Assembly (NCBI GenBank): GCA_013414725.1
Contig: CP058706.1
Span: 1,794,366 to 1,803,311 of the forward strand
Length of the DNA: 8,946 bases
Source: Coxiellaceae bacterium
GTDB lineage: Bacteria; Pseudomonadota; Gammaproteobacteria; GCA-013414725
Reading direction: 5' to 3'
A program made the translations under genes and the position numbers. Below, piece by piece: positions 1-6,931 of the stretch. Below the pieces are notes generated by a model, which saw nothing but the letters and a program-made list of their open reading frames with translations, did no database searches and was not told the origin of the DNA. Position 1 is the stretch's first letter. Each line of letters opens with the position of its first letter.

Positions 1-627
1 GGTGAGTTAAAGCGTAAAGAAAAATTATCAGCCCGTTTTGGTGATGTATTGAGCATGTTATATCTTATTAGTTCGGTATTAAAACAACATGCCAATCATG
101 GTTCGCCAGTAGAGGATGAACCTGTTGTGCGTTGGGCTTGTGATTATTTGTTGTATGAAACCCAACAGCGGTTCGATGGTATTTTGCGCAATTTCCCCAA
201 CAAATGGGTCGGTCGTTGGTTGCGTTTTAGCATCTTTCCCTTAGGAAAACGCCGACATAAACCGAGTGATGAACTTGGACATGAAGTAGCAAGTTTGTTA
301 ATTAACCCTACAGCCACACGGCAACGGTTGGCTGAAGGTTCGTATACGGCTGCAACCGCCAATAATTGGCCAGGATTAATGAATGAAAAATTGCCGGAAA
401 TGATCGCCGCAGAAGAATTAATACATAGGCTATTTAAGGCCAAGAAAGAAGGCAAGATTCAGGGAATTACCTTGGAAGACCGGATCAAGGCGGCTGTATC
501 AGCGAACATTTTAACTCAACAAGAAGCAGATCAGTTGCTAGTCATCCATGAGGCACGAAAAGAATTTTGTGCGGTGGATGATTTTTCTTATGACCAATTA
601 GCTAGGACTCATTTAGCAAAGGCTTAG
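1..627 (+). CDS. fadE: FadE-type acyl-CoA dehydrogenase, C-terminal 208 residues (5' end outside window)
   Basis: FadE catalyses the first, FAD-dependent step of fatty-acid beta-oxidation, turning acyl-CoA into trans-2-enoyl-CoA. The frame is open from base 1 and ends in TAG at 625-627, so only the C-terminal extension typical of the long (about 800-residue) gammaproteobacterial enzymes is present, not the catalytic core. From memory of E. coli FadE, many blocks line up in order: GELKR-x-E-x-LSAR near the window edge, NFPN, IFP-x-G followed by PSD-x-L-x-H-x-VA, an ATR block, and a closing DDF block followed by LA. The internal ATG at 49 falls inside this conserved stretch and is not the true start. 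The stop is 4 bases before the murI ATG, so the two genes are probably co-transcribed. The frame is intact although it contains A5 and T5 runs. Confidence 0.93.
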   Translation, partial: GELKRKEKLSARFGDVLSMLYLISSVLKQHANHGSPVEDEPVVRWACDYLLYETQQRFDGILRNFPNKWVGRWLRFSIFPLGKRRHKPSDELGHEVASLLINPTATRQRLAEGSYTAATANNWPGLMNEKLPEMIAAEELIHRLFKAKKEGKIQGITLEDRIKAAVSANILTQQEADQLLVIHEARKEFCAVDDFSYDQLARTHLAKA

Positions 628-631
628 TATT

Positions 632-1450
632 ATGACACAATTATCACATCGACCAATTGGCATATTTGATAGCGGGGTAGGCGGGCTAACAGTCGCTGCT
701 GCCGTCCGTAAATTATTGCCGAGAGAACATCTTATTTACTTTGGCGATACTGCGCACATGCCTTACGGGGATAAATCAACAGCAGCGATTCAAGCTTATT
801 CAGTAAAAATTTGTGACATGCTGCTGGCGCAACAATGCAAAGTCATTTTAATTGCGTGTAATTCAGCTTCTGCCGCAGCTTATGATTTAGTCAATGAATA
901 CGTAGGCACTAAGGCCAAGGTATTAAATGTCATTGATCCGGTAGTGAATCATTTGCGGGAATATTTTGCTAATAAGCGAATTGGATTAATTGGTACTAAA
1001 CAGACGGTACAGTCCAATATTTATCGCAAAAAAATTGAAAGCTTGAATGTCGGCATTACACTAAATTCATTGGCCACACCGTTGTTAGCGCCGATGATTG
1101 AAGAGGGATTGAGCAATAAGGAATTAATGGGCCAAATGATCAAAGAATATTTGAATAATCCAGATATTCAAAACATTGAGGCCTTGATCCTTGGTTGCAC
1201 GCATTATCCTTTAATTAAGTCACAAATAGCGGAGTTTTATAATGATAGAGTGGTAATCATTGATTCTGCTATTGTTGTAGCACGTGCTTTGCAAGCTTTA
1301 TTGCAGCTCCACGATTTACAGAATGAAAATGGAGCAGAAGAGGGCACGATGCAATTTTATGTTTCAGATTATACGGCTGGTTTTGCTGCGTCAACGCGAT
1401 TGTTTTTTGGTGATGAGTTGCCGTTAGAAAAGTATCCGCTGTGGGAGTGA
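632..1450 (+). CDS. murI: Glutamate racemase MurI
   Basis: This cytoplasmic, cofactor-independent enzyme interconverts L- and D-glutamate, supplying D-Glu to MurD for peptidoglycan stem peptides. The 272-residue product has the usual family length. The N-terminal substrate loop GIFDSGVGGL spans residues 10-19 with Asp13. GDTAHMPYGDKS (38-49) follows, and the two catalytic cysteines are Cys76 in IACNSASA and Cys189 in LGCTHYPL, with His191 beside the second. The family usually has Thr after the first Cys-Asn; here it is Ser78, a conservative change. The ATG lies 4 bases after the fadE stop and has no clear Shine-Dalgarno, which fits translational coupling. The gene is intact and contains an A7 run near 1028-1034 and a T6 run near 1403-1408, useful controls for the broken locus downstream. 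Confidence 0.97.
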   Translation: MTQLSHRPIGIFDSGVGGLTVAAAVRKLLPREHLIYFGDTAHMPYGDKSTAAIQAYSVKICDMLLAQQCKVILIACNSASAAAYDLVNEYVGTKAKVLNVIDPVVNHLREYFANKRIGLIGTKQTVQSNIYRKKIESLNVGITLNSLATPLLAPMIEEGLSNKELMGQMIKEYLNNPDIQNIEALILGCTHYPLIKSQIAEFYNDRVVIIDSAIVVARALQALLQLHDLQNENGAEEGTMQFYVSDYTAGFAASTRLFFGDELPLEKYPLWE

Positions 1451-1548
1451 ATAATTTAAATTAGACGGGCTGTGTCATCGCGAGCTGATGTATCCTCACG
1501 AATTTTTCAAAATTACTCTGAAAATACAAATAAAATAACAAAACAATT

Positions 1549-1580
1549 TGCCCCTCTCCCACGAAAGTGGGAGAGGGGCA
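1549..1580 (-). terminator. Perfect 14-bp hairpin with GAAA loop, probable terminator of the minus-strand genes
   Basis: The arms 1549-1562 and 1567-1580 are perfectly complementary, rich in C-C-C-C-T-C-T-C-C-C, and enclose a GNRA-type GAAA loop. Read on the minus strand, the stem begins 8 bases after the stop of gene Y and is followed by a T-rich but A- and G-interrupted stretch (1548 down to about 1525), as in a Rho-independent terminator. On the + strand no T tract follows, so it is a poor terminator for murI there. Hairpins of this CCCCTCTCCC type are also known as dispersed repeats in gammaproteobacterial genomes, so it may be a repeat that doubles as a terminator. Confidence 0.6.
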
Positions 1581-1588
1581 TATCCGGT

Positions 1589-2235
1589 CTATTGAAAAAT
1601 TACTCTATCGCATAAGTTTTCAAATGCCTGTGGATCTTCATGTAAGGCATTATGCTCATTACTGGTCAAAGTAATGGTATATTCCATCCTTATGTTGTTG
1701 TTATCGTTTGAAGGCTCACTGTTTATTTTAATAGGCTTGTATTGTATAGCGTGATTGGAATTATAAATATTTTTTCGATGAGCAGGGCTTGAAAGTTTTC
1801 AGCAGCTATTTTATCTGAGAAGACTAAATGTAATCTCTCATTATCTAAATCTAGCCTTGTCTCAGCTTTTCCCATTAAAGTATGAAGTAAAATATGGTTG
1901 GATTTCTGCGAAGATATATTGTTAGTTGCGCTATGTGTTGAAGGAAAAATGTATCCTTAAAAGCATTTCCTTTAAAGGAATCACTTTGTAATTTTAAAGG
2001 TCTTTTACATTATTATTGTCACTGATTAGTGGCGTCGTTAAGCCTTCCGCCGATTTTTTAGTGAGAGTGTTGGAACTTTGTTGGCATTGCGCAAGGTAAT
2101 TTGGACTGAAGTTCTGTGTGTCTCTAATAAAGGTTCAGGAATGGTATTAAAAATAATATCGATAAACTTTTCTATTTCTTGTAAAGAACGTTCAATTAAA
2201 AATTCTGCAGGAAGCTGAATTCTAGAAGGTTCCAT
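1589..2235 (-). pseudogene. Gene Y: broken gene of about 215 codons, unknown function
   Basis: I do not recognise this protein. The ATG at 2235-2233 overlaps the TAA of gene X by one base (TAATG), suggesting translational coupling. The first frame gives a helical, amphipathic start (MEPSRIQLPAEFLIERSLQE) and runs to about 2055. After that four single-base breaks must be bridged, in T6 at 2054-2059, near 1992-1998, A5 at 1945-1949 and T6 at 1770-1775 (+ strand letters). Bridging gives a hydrophilic, Ser/Asn-rich middle, a stretch containing LDLDNERLHLVFSDKIAAEN, and a C-terminus ending in AFENLCDRVIFQ with TAG at 1591-1589. No other in-frame stop appears once the four breaks are bridged. It could instead be the C-terminal end of gene X if the T6 at 2241-2246 is also a broken run. 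Confidence 0.6.
2038..2235 (-). pseudogene. 5' reading-frame segment of gene Y (65 codons)
   Basis: This is the only part of gene Y that follows an ATG without a break. It is predicted helical with a charged and hydrophobic alternation (LIERSLQEIEKFIDIIFNTI). The frame leaves the true product at the A6 run near 2054-2059; the last residues (NRRKA) are out-of-frame tail, while the neighbouring frame continues as SAEGLTTPLI. A gene caller would report it as a small hypothetical protein. Confidence 0.45.
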
Positions 2236-2383
2236 TAATCTTTTTTAACTCGCATGTAATCCAATAAATACTCCATTATATTTTCTGCTGTTTTAGATGG
2301 TTCTTTAATGGATTTAAGTTTTTTCGCTTTTTATTTTTTGACTGATTGTGTCACAAACACCTTTTTTGATCGTTGAACGCCTT

Positions 2384-2653
2384 CTAAATCATTTTTTGTT
2401 GTAGTGCTATTATTTTTTCAAGATCTTTGCTCGTAACAATGCCGTCAGGTTGAATATAAGTGTTATTCAATAATGTGAAAATATGAGATGAAACAGTAAT
2501 GTCCACGTTTAATACTTTCATGAAACTCCAGGGATATAACTTTTGTTCTGTGTATTGCAGTGGATAAAGTGAAGTATTATTTGTTTTTGCCACCAATCTA
2601 AAAGGTCTTTGGGCGAGGGGGATAATAAGCCAACATGCTTGGCAGCGTTGCAA
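2384..2653 (-). pseudogene. Gene X segment: C-terminal piece after module B
   Basis: This frame takes over from the segment above at the A5 run at 2584-2588: WWQK continues as TNNTSLYPLQYTEQ instead of QIILHF. The part before the junction (starting MQRCQACW) is out of frame and spurious. The genuine part, from about 2588 to 2392, is about 65 residues with no motif I recognise. It ends at another A6 run (2392-2397), after which the neighbouring frame continues with NDLEGVQRSKKVFVTQ. Confidence 0.5.
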
Positions 2654-3342
2654 AGTGATATGATTTTTCGAGCCAAGACAATTGATAAAAATTGGGGCTT
2701 TGTTGATTTTTCGGGATTGTAATAATAAAATGGTTGTGTTTCACACAGAGCTGCATAAACCGCAGGATAATCTCGTTTTATTGATTTTTTGTTATTATCA
2801 GTTGAGAAAAGACTTCGGTCATTATCTTGTTTGGAACCCAATTGTTCTTCTAATTGAGTTTCTGAAGAAGTACAAGGGTAATTAAAGTCAATGGCTTCGT
2901 AACCATTGGGGCGATAAATGCATAATTTGACAAAGCGTCCGAAGCTATGATCCAGTAAATGCCGAATTTTAGTTAAAAGTTCCATTGCTAAATTTTGAAT
3001 CGTCTGGATAAGCACAATATCTTCATGGCGTGTGGTTAATTTAAATATAAGATAGCGTAAGAGTAGGTAACGTTCTTTTGCATATTCTAATTGTGAATAA
3101 ATATCTTTATCAATACGACTAGTTTTTCCTTTATATTGAGCACTTAACTCATCATAATGTTTTTGCAGCGTGGAATTTTCTTGAATGTTCAACGCTTGTC
3201 TGTAATAAGTAAGTGCAGGTCTGAATAATGACAGTTTCTCGTATAGTTTTGCCTGTAGGATATATATATTGTATAAGGCATTTTGCTGGCCAGGTAGAAT
3301 ACGATATTCGCGCATTGCTTTGCGATAATAACGCCAAGCCAA
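2518..3342 (-). pseudogene. Gene X segment: module B (TPR-like helices, IDKDIY and FYYY motifs)
   Basis: The frame opens inside a helical TPR-like stretch (AWRYYRKAMREYRIL, then LYEKLSLFRPALTYYRQAL), continues through RIDKDIYSQLE (about 3085-3116), IRHLLDHSFGRFVKL, DYPAVYAALCETQPFYYY (FYYY near 2722-2733) and AAKHVGLL, and loses the true frame at the A5 run 2584-2588. Each motif has a counterpart in the same order in module A about 1.5-1.9 kb upstream in the gene. The apparent start at 3342 is a TTG inside the helix with no ribosome site, so this is a fragment and not an independent gene. Family unknown. Confidence 0.6.
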
Positions 3343-3385
3343 CCAGGGAAATTGTTCGGAAGTTTTTGGGCTATCAGGACATAAA
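2625..3385 (-). repeat. Module B, second copy of the duplicated module
   Basis: The counterparts to module A, in order, are QFPWLAWRYYRKAMREYRIL, LYNIYILQAKLYEKLSLFRP, RIDKDIYSQLE, IRHLLDHSFGRFVKLCIYRP, DYPAVYAALCETQPFYYY and NAAKHVGLL. Identical or similar residues fall at matching places, including a shared FxRxL/GRFV block and the FYYY aromatic cluster. The copy is shorter because it lacks the A-specific insert. Confidence 0.65.
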
Positions 3386-3809
3386 GATCACCTGCTAATT
3401 TTGGCTGTTGGTTTAGACGGTAGTGCTTTGTTAAAGCTTGTAACCAGCGATTGCAGTCTTGCATGAATGCCAAGGTTATATTTTGCTGGTCTAAGGTTTC
3501 TATATATTGCTTACCATGTTCTTCTAATTTAAAAATTTGACTCTGGATATCTTGTGGCATTTCTTGATAATAAAGAGTATCTGATAGCATTATAGGTATA
3601 GGTTGAGAGTTTCGGTAGCGAGCACGGTCTCGACCAAAAGCTTCTACAATGCGTATTACACCTTTGAGAGCGTTTCTCAAAAGTGGTTCTACTTCCACTA
3701 GGACGTCAGGTTCTTGACGAATATGTCCGCGTTGCAGAACACGGCGGATCATAAAATCAGCAATAAGATGATAATGAGGTTGTGCTTCTTTCGGTAAGTC
3801 TTGGCGCAA
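3189..3809 (-). pseudogene. Gene X segment: linker between modules A and B
   Basis: The genuine part runs from the A6 junction at 3810-3815 (SEFRK continuing as LRQDLPKEAQ) to the A5 junction at 3363-3367 (LYVLIAQK continuing as TSEQFPWLAWRYY in the next frame). It is charged and mostly helical, with LLRNALKGVIRIVEAFGRDR and a Pro-rich SQPIPIMLSDTLYYQ patch. The residues after about 3363, including the Tyr-rich stretch before TDKR, are read out of frame. No known domain recognised. Confidence 0.5.
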
Positions 3810-4363
3810 TTTTTTCGAAATTCGCTTTTCAATTTTTCGATATGCTTGGGGTTTTGTTCTTCTTTAACGGCCATTAAAATTTGTTCAGCTATGGGATGTT
3901 TAACCATCTTGTCTTCAATGTAACCTTTTTCGTATAATGTTTGTAGGACAGCGTGAGATAATGCGATTCGTTCTTCATCCGAGGATATCGCATTAGCTAA
4001 TACATCACTGAAGCTCCAGTAATAAAAGAAAGGATCAGGTTCTAAATAATGAATTAAGATTTTCACATGTTGTTTGCGTATTGTTCCGATACGTTCTGCC
4101 AAATTGCTGGACAGCTTTTGTGGCGTTAGCCGAATGTGCTTGCTATCATTATTAATAGCATTAATTTTATCAAGCCATGCACCACGACATGCATGAGGTG
4201 TTTCTTTATTCGCTTTTTCACTATAATAATAGAAGCTTTGTTCTTCATGTAAGGCTTTATAGCTATCAGGATAATGTTCTCTAAAATCATATCTTTCTTT
4301 TATTTCTTTTAAACGTTTGGTGATTTGTCTTTCCCATGGAGTAAGCTTGGTATTTAATTGCAA
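3749..4363 (-). pseudogene. Gene X segment: second half of module A (FYYY motif)
   Basis: The frame in fact opens upstream of the nominal TTG, giving SEKQWQITEAFHVNQPLQ, and joins the previous segment at the A6 run 4414-4419. It holds a basic helix (TPWERQITKRLKEIKERYDF), then HYPDSYKALHEEQSFYYY (FYYY near 4221-4232), INNDSKHIRLTPQKL and a later FFYYWSFSDVLANAI, a third aromatic cluster of the same style. The last residues (NCAKTYRKKHNLIIILLLIL) are out of frame after the A6 run 3810-3815, so the apparent hydrophobic tail is an artefact of the shift and not a membrane anchor. Confidence 0.55.
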
Positions 4364-5293
4364 AGGTTGGTTTACATGAAAAGCTTCCGTTATTTGCCAC
4401 TGTTTTTCAGATATTTTTTAAAAATCCTGCTTGTTCAAGTAACATAATCACATTCATTTTAGCAGGTGGTTCATATTTAGTCCTCATAACGCCTGCTTTG
4501 CCAATAATATTATTGTCAACAAGGGTTTGATCAGGCAGTGTCATAAGCCATCGGCTTATCTCGCTGCGATGGGGGTCATATCCCATATCTAAATGGATAA
4601 GCTCAGGATCAGCTTCAATCATGTTTTTGTAAGCGGCCATTTTCATCCAAATACTTCGATTTTTTCAATGCCCTAACGAGCTCACGAGGATCTGATAAAG
4701 TGATTAATTCAAAATCACTTTCTTTGGCATAGCCAGCCGTTAAATTATTTTCAACAAACTTATTTTTCAATTCTGCCCAAGAACTATAAAAGGGATAATA
4801 AATGTCGGAAGATATTTTTTCATCTTGATTTGGCGCGTAAATCAGCTCGCGAACAAATCGTCCATATGCTTGATCTAAAATGTTACGTAATTTAATTATT
4901 AGTTCAGTAGTGCGGTTTTGCTGAGTTCAGATAATGTGTTGCCTTTTTCTAAGTCATAAAGATATGAGCGCAGTATTTCATGGTAACTATTGATGCATCT
5001 TTCGAGTTGTGCATATAAATCTTTGTCAATGTAGGAAAGTTTATCGGCATATTCAGTCTGCCATTGTGTTAATGTTTCTTTCCATTCAGAATTCGATTGG
5101 TGCGCCAGGGCCTTTTGTAGGCTTTTAATGGATAAACTCAGCTGTTGCTGAGAATGTAATATTTTTGCTTTTAAATGATATAAAGCCGCTTGTTTTTCTC
5201 GTAACCCTAAGCGTGTATAATCACGCAATGCATATTGAGCATAGCGCAATGCTAATGAAGGGAAGCGTGTTTGATATCGTAAAGCCTCTTCAT
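4127..5293 (-). repeat. Module A, first copy of an unrecognised duplicated module in gene X
   Basis: By eye, the restored protein aligns with module B over most of its length. In A, in order: RFPSLALRYAQYALRDYTRL, LYHLKAKILHSQQQLSLSIK, YIDKDLYAQLE, LRNILDQAYGRFVRELIYAP, HYPDSYKALHEEQSFYYY and NNDSKHIRL. A carries about 130 extra residues (about 4720-4330) between the GRFV block and the FYYY block. The copies are diverged at DNA level, so the duplication is old. Confidence 0.65.
4407..4646 (-). pseudogene. Gene X segment: middle of module A insert
   Basis: This 79-codon frame links the piece ending near 4660 to the piece beginning near 4414. It reads KNMIEADPELIHLDMGYDPH, RSEISRWLMTLPDQTLVDNN and PPAKMNVIMLLEQAGFLK. 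Module B has no counterpart, so this is sequence inserted in A or lost from B. I recognise no family. The 5' neighbour in another frame, about 4920-4660, reads TELIIKLRNILDQAYGRFVR and onward and is too short and startless to be called alone. Confidence 0.5.
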
Positions 5294-5681
5294 GACATAA
5301 TTCTGCCGCTTTATTTATATAGCCTTGCAACCGGTAAAGTCCGGTAAGCTTTTCTACTAATTTGTTGTGGCCCACTAAATCATATGATGAGAACTCTTGG
5401 TTTCGTTGTTCTAAAATTTCTGTATCGATGTGCCAAGATTCTTCTAACAGGACAGTAGCTTCTTGGAAATATTCAGCCATTTTATTGGGCTCTGTATTTG
5501 CTAGAGAATCTGCTGCTTCAGTGTAAGCAATTGCAAGATCTATTTGTGAAGTGACTGCTTCATGATGTTTTTTATCAAATACTTTTGTATGATTTTTGAG
5601 ACAGCTGGTGATATTGCAAAGCCTCGATATAACGCCCTTGGGCGCTGAGCACTTCACTAATATCATAGTATATGCTGGCAA
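4899..5681 (-). pseudogene. Gene X segment: post-TPR helical linker and first half of module A
   Basis: The first 30 or so codons (5681 to about 5597) are an out-of-frame shadow of the TPR segment. The genuine part starts at the A5/A4 runs near 5583-5597, where the last TPR continues as KVFDKKHHEAVTSQIDLAIA. It is a helical, TPR-like region (AAELCHEEALRYQTRFPSLA, ALYHLKAKILHSQQQ) and carries YIDKDLYAQLE (about 5001-5033). The frame is lost at the A4 run 4916-4919; one more A would give SKNRTTELIIKLRNILDQAY, which matches module B. There is no Shine-Dalgarno before the nominal ATG. Confidence 0.55.
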
Positions 5682-6931
5682 TGTCTAGATGCTCTCGATC
5701 GTATACACTTAAATAAATCTCAAGCGCTTCTTGATAGTGCTGTAAAGCAGCAACATGATCATTTTGATAGAACAATATAGTGCCAATATCACTTAATGTA
5801 TCAGCAGTCTCGGGATGTTTATTGCCATGTACTTTCTGCCGAATCTGTAAGGCCTGCTGAAAATGCGACAAAGCAGCAGGATAATTACATAGGTCCTTTA
5901 ATGTAAGGCCAATACTATATAATATACGAGCAACATCAGGGTGATCATTGCCGTACTTTTCCCTCATAATCTTTATAGCATCTTTATAATGTTGCAAGGC
6001 CTGAGTATGATGACCTTGGTACAGCAATACGTCACCAATATGAAATAATGTCATGGCATAACGGCGATCATTTGGTTCAGAGGTTTTTCTATATATCTCT
6101 AGGGCTCGCAGATAGTGCTGCAAAGTAGCCGTATAATGGCCCATTTGAAATAGCACATTACCAATATTGTGTATCGTGTCAGCAATATCGGGATGCTCTT
6201 TATCGTGCACCTTTTCAAATATTGCTAAAGCTTGCTGAAAATGTTGCAAAGCAGCCGTATAGTCACTTTGTGCGAATAACACATTCCCGATATTTCGTAA
6301 TGTAAGAGCAGTATCGGGATGCTCGTTGCCATATAATTTCTGTCGAATCTCCAGGGCCTGCCGAAGACGTTGTAATGCATTGGTATGGTCACCTTGTTCC
6401 GATAGCAAATCACCAATATGTTGTAATAGGCTAGCGATTTCATCAGAAGGTGTTTCATCATTGGTCATTTCTAGCGCTTGTTGAAAGCATTGCAAAGCAT
6501 CAGCAGGGTGACCTTGATTGATTAAGATATCACCAATACTATGTAAAGAATCAATAATACTTGGATGTTTCTTATTCGACTCTTTTTGATAAATCGTTAC
6601 CGCTTGTTTAAAAGACTGTAAAGCTGCGTTATAATAATTTTTCCCTTGTTTGTTTAAAGTCTTGCCAATACTTTTAAATGTATCAGCAACTTCAATATGT
6701 TCATTGCCATAGGCCTTTTGGCGAATTTCTAGGACTTGCAGAAAATGTTCCAAAGCAGCAGTATAATCACCTTGTTCTAAGAGTGCATCGCCAATATTGT
6801 GTAAGATACCTGCAATACTTGGATCTTCCTTTGAATATATTATCTGACAAATTTGTAGGGCATTTTGATAATATTGCATAGCAATGGCATATTGGCTTTT
6901 TTGATTCCTCAATACCAATTTCATTTAAAAT
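5549..6931 (-). repeat. Array of about eleven TPR-coding units, period about 126 bp
   Basis: At DNA level the region is a tandem array with period about 126 bp, most visible in + strand phrases such as T-A-C-C-A-A-T-A-T (IGN/IGD positions), C-A-A-A-G-C-A-G-C and T-C-G-G-G-A-T-G. Units 5-10 are the closest to each other (TLRNIGNVLFAQSDY, TIHNIGNVLFQMGHY, ILYSIGLTLKDLCNY). Units 3 and 4 vary in length (44 and 40 residues), and the first and last are the most diverged. Such arrays expand and contract by recombination. Confidence 0.85.
5575..6924 (-). CDS. Tetratricopeptide-repeat segment of gene X, longest intact reading frame (449 codons)
   Basis: This is the one long unbroken stretch of the locus and would be called as a stand-alone TPR protein. 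It consists of tandem units of about 42 residues (40-44) with the pattern IG-x-x-L-x-x-QG-x-Y-x-x-AL-x-x-x-x-x-AL-x-I and a loop such as YGNEHPD, the TPR_12/kinesin-light-chain spacing. Units begin near 6931 and run to about 5550. TPRs stack into a right-handed superhelix that binds partner proteins. The ATG at 6924 is very likely not native. There is no ribosome site, and the frame upstream encodes ILNEIGIEESKK, which is the start of the first TPR in correct phase, joined through the A6 run 6897-6902. The last residues (SYKSI) follow a shift. A truncated product could still fold, since every unit is complete. Confidence 0.7.
   Translation of the reverse strand: MKLVLRNQKSQYAIAMQYYQNALQICQIIYSKEDPSIAGILHNIGDALLEQGDYTAALEHFLQVLEIRQKAYGNEHIEVADTFKSIGKTLNKQGKNYYNAALQSFKQAVTIYQKESNKKHPSIIDSLHSIGDILINQGHPADALQCFQQALEMTNDETPSDEIASLLQHIGDLLSEQGDHTNALQRLRQALEIRQKLYGNEHPDTALTLRNIGNVLFAQSDYTAALQHFQQALAIFEKVHDKEHPDIADTIHNIGNVLFQMGHYTATLQHYLRALEIYRKTSEPNDRRYAMTLFHIGDVLLYQGHHTQALQHYKDAIKIMREKYGNDHPDVARILYSIGLTLKDLCNYPAALSHFQQALQIRQKVHGNKHPETADTLSDIGTILFYQNDHVAALQHYQEALEIYLSVYDREHLDIASIYYDISEVLSAQGRYIEALQYHQLSQKSYKSI

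Noticed and set aside
144..455. 103-codon minus-strand frame opposite fadE
   Set aside because: It lies wholly antisense to the well-conserved FadE C-terminus, has no ribosome site and no recognisable motif.
1461..1500. GTGTCATCGCGAGC-like phrase after murI as a known dispersed repeat
   Set aside because: Only a short, degenerate resemblance to bacterial intergenic repeats, too little to call without a genome-wide search.
2682..2885. + strand open frame of 67 codons inside gene X
   Set aside because: It is antisense to module B, whose motifs match module A. AT-rich antisense frames of this size are expected by chance.
3749..3815. Hydrophobic tail (IIILLLIL) that looks like a membrane anchor
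   Set aside because: It arises only after the frame shift at the A6 run 3810-3815; the neighbouring frame continues the helical protein LRQDLPKEAQ.
5549..6931. 126-bp periodicity as a possible CRISPR or satellite array
   Set aside because: The repeats are diverged, have no unique spacers, and code for TPR units in one continuous frame.
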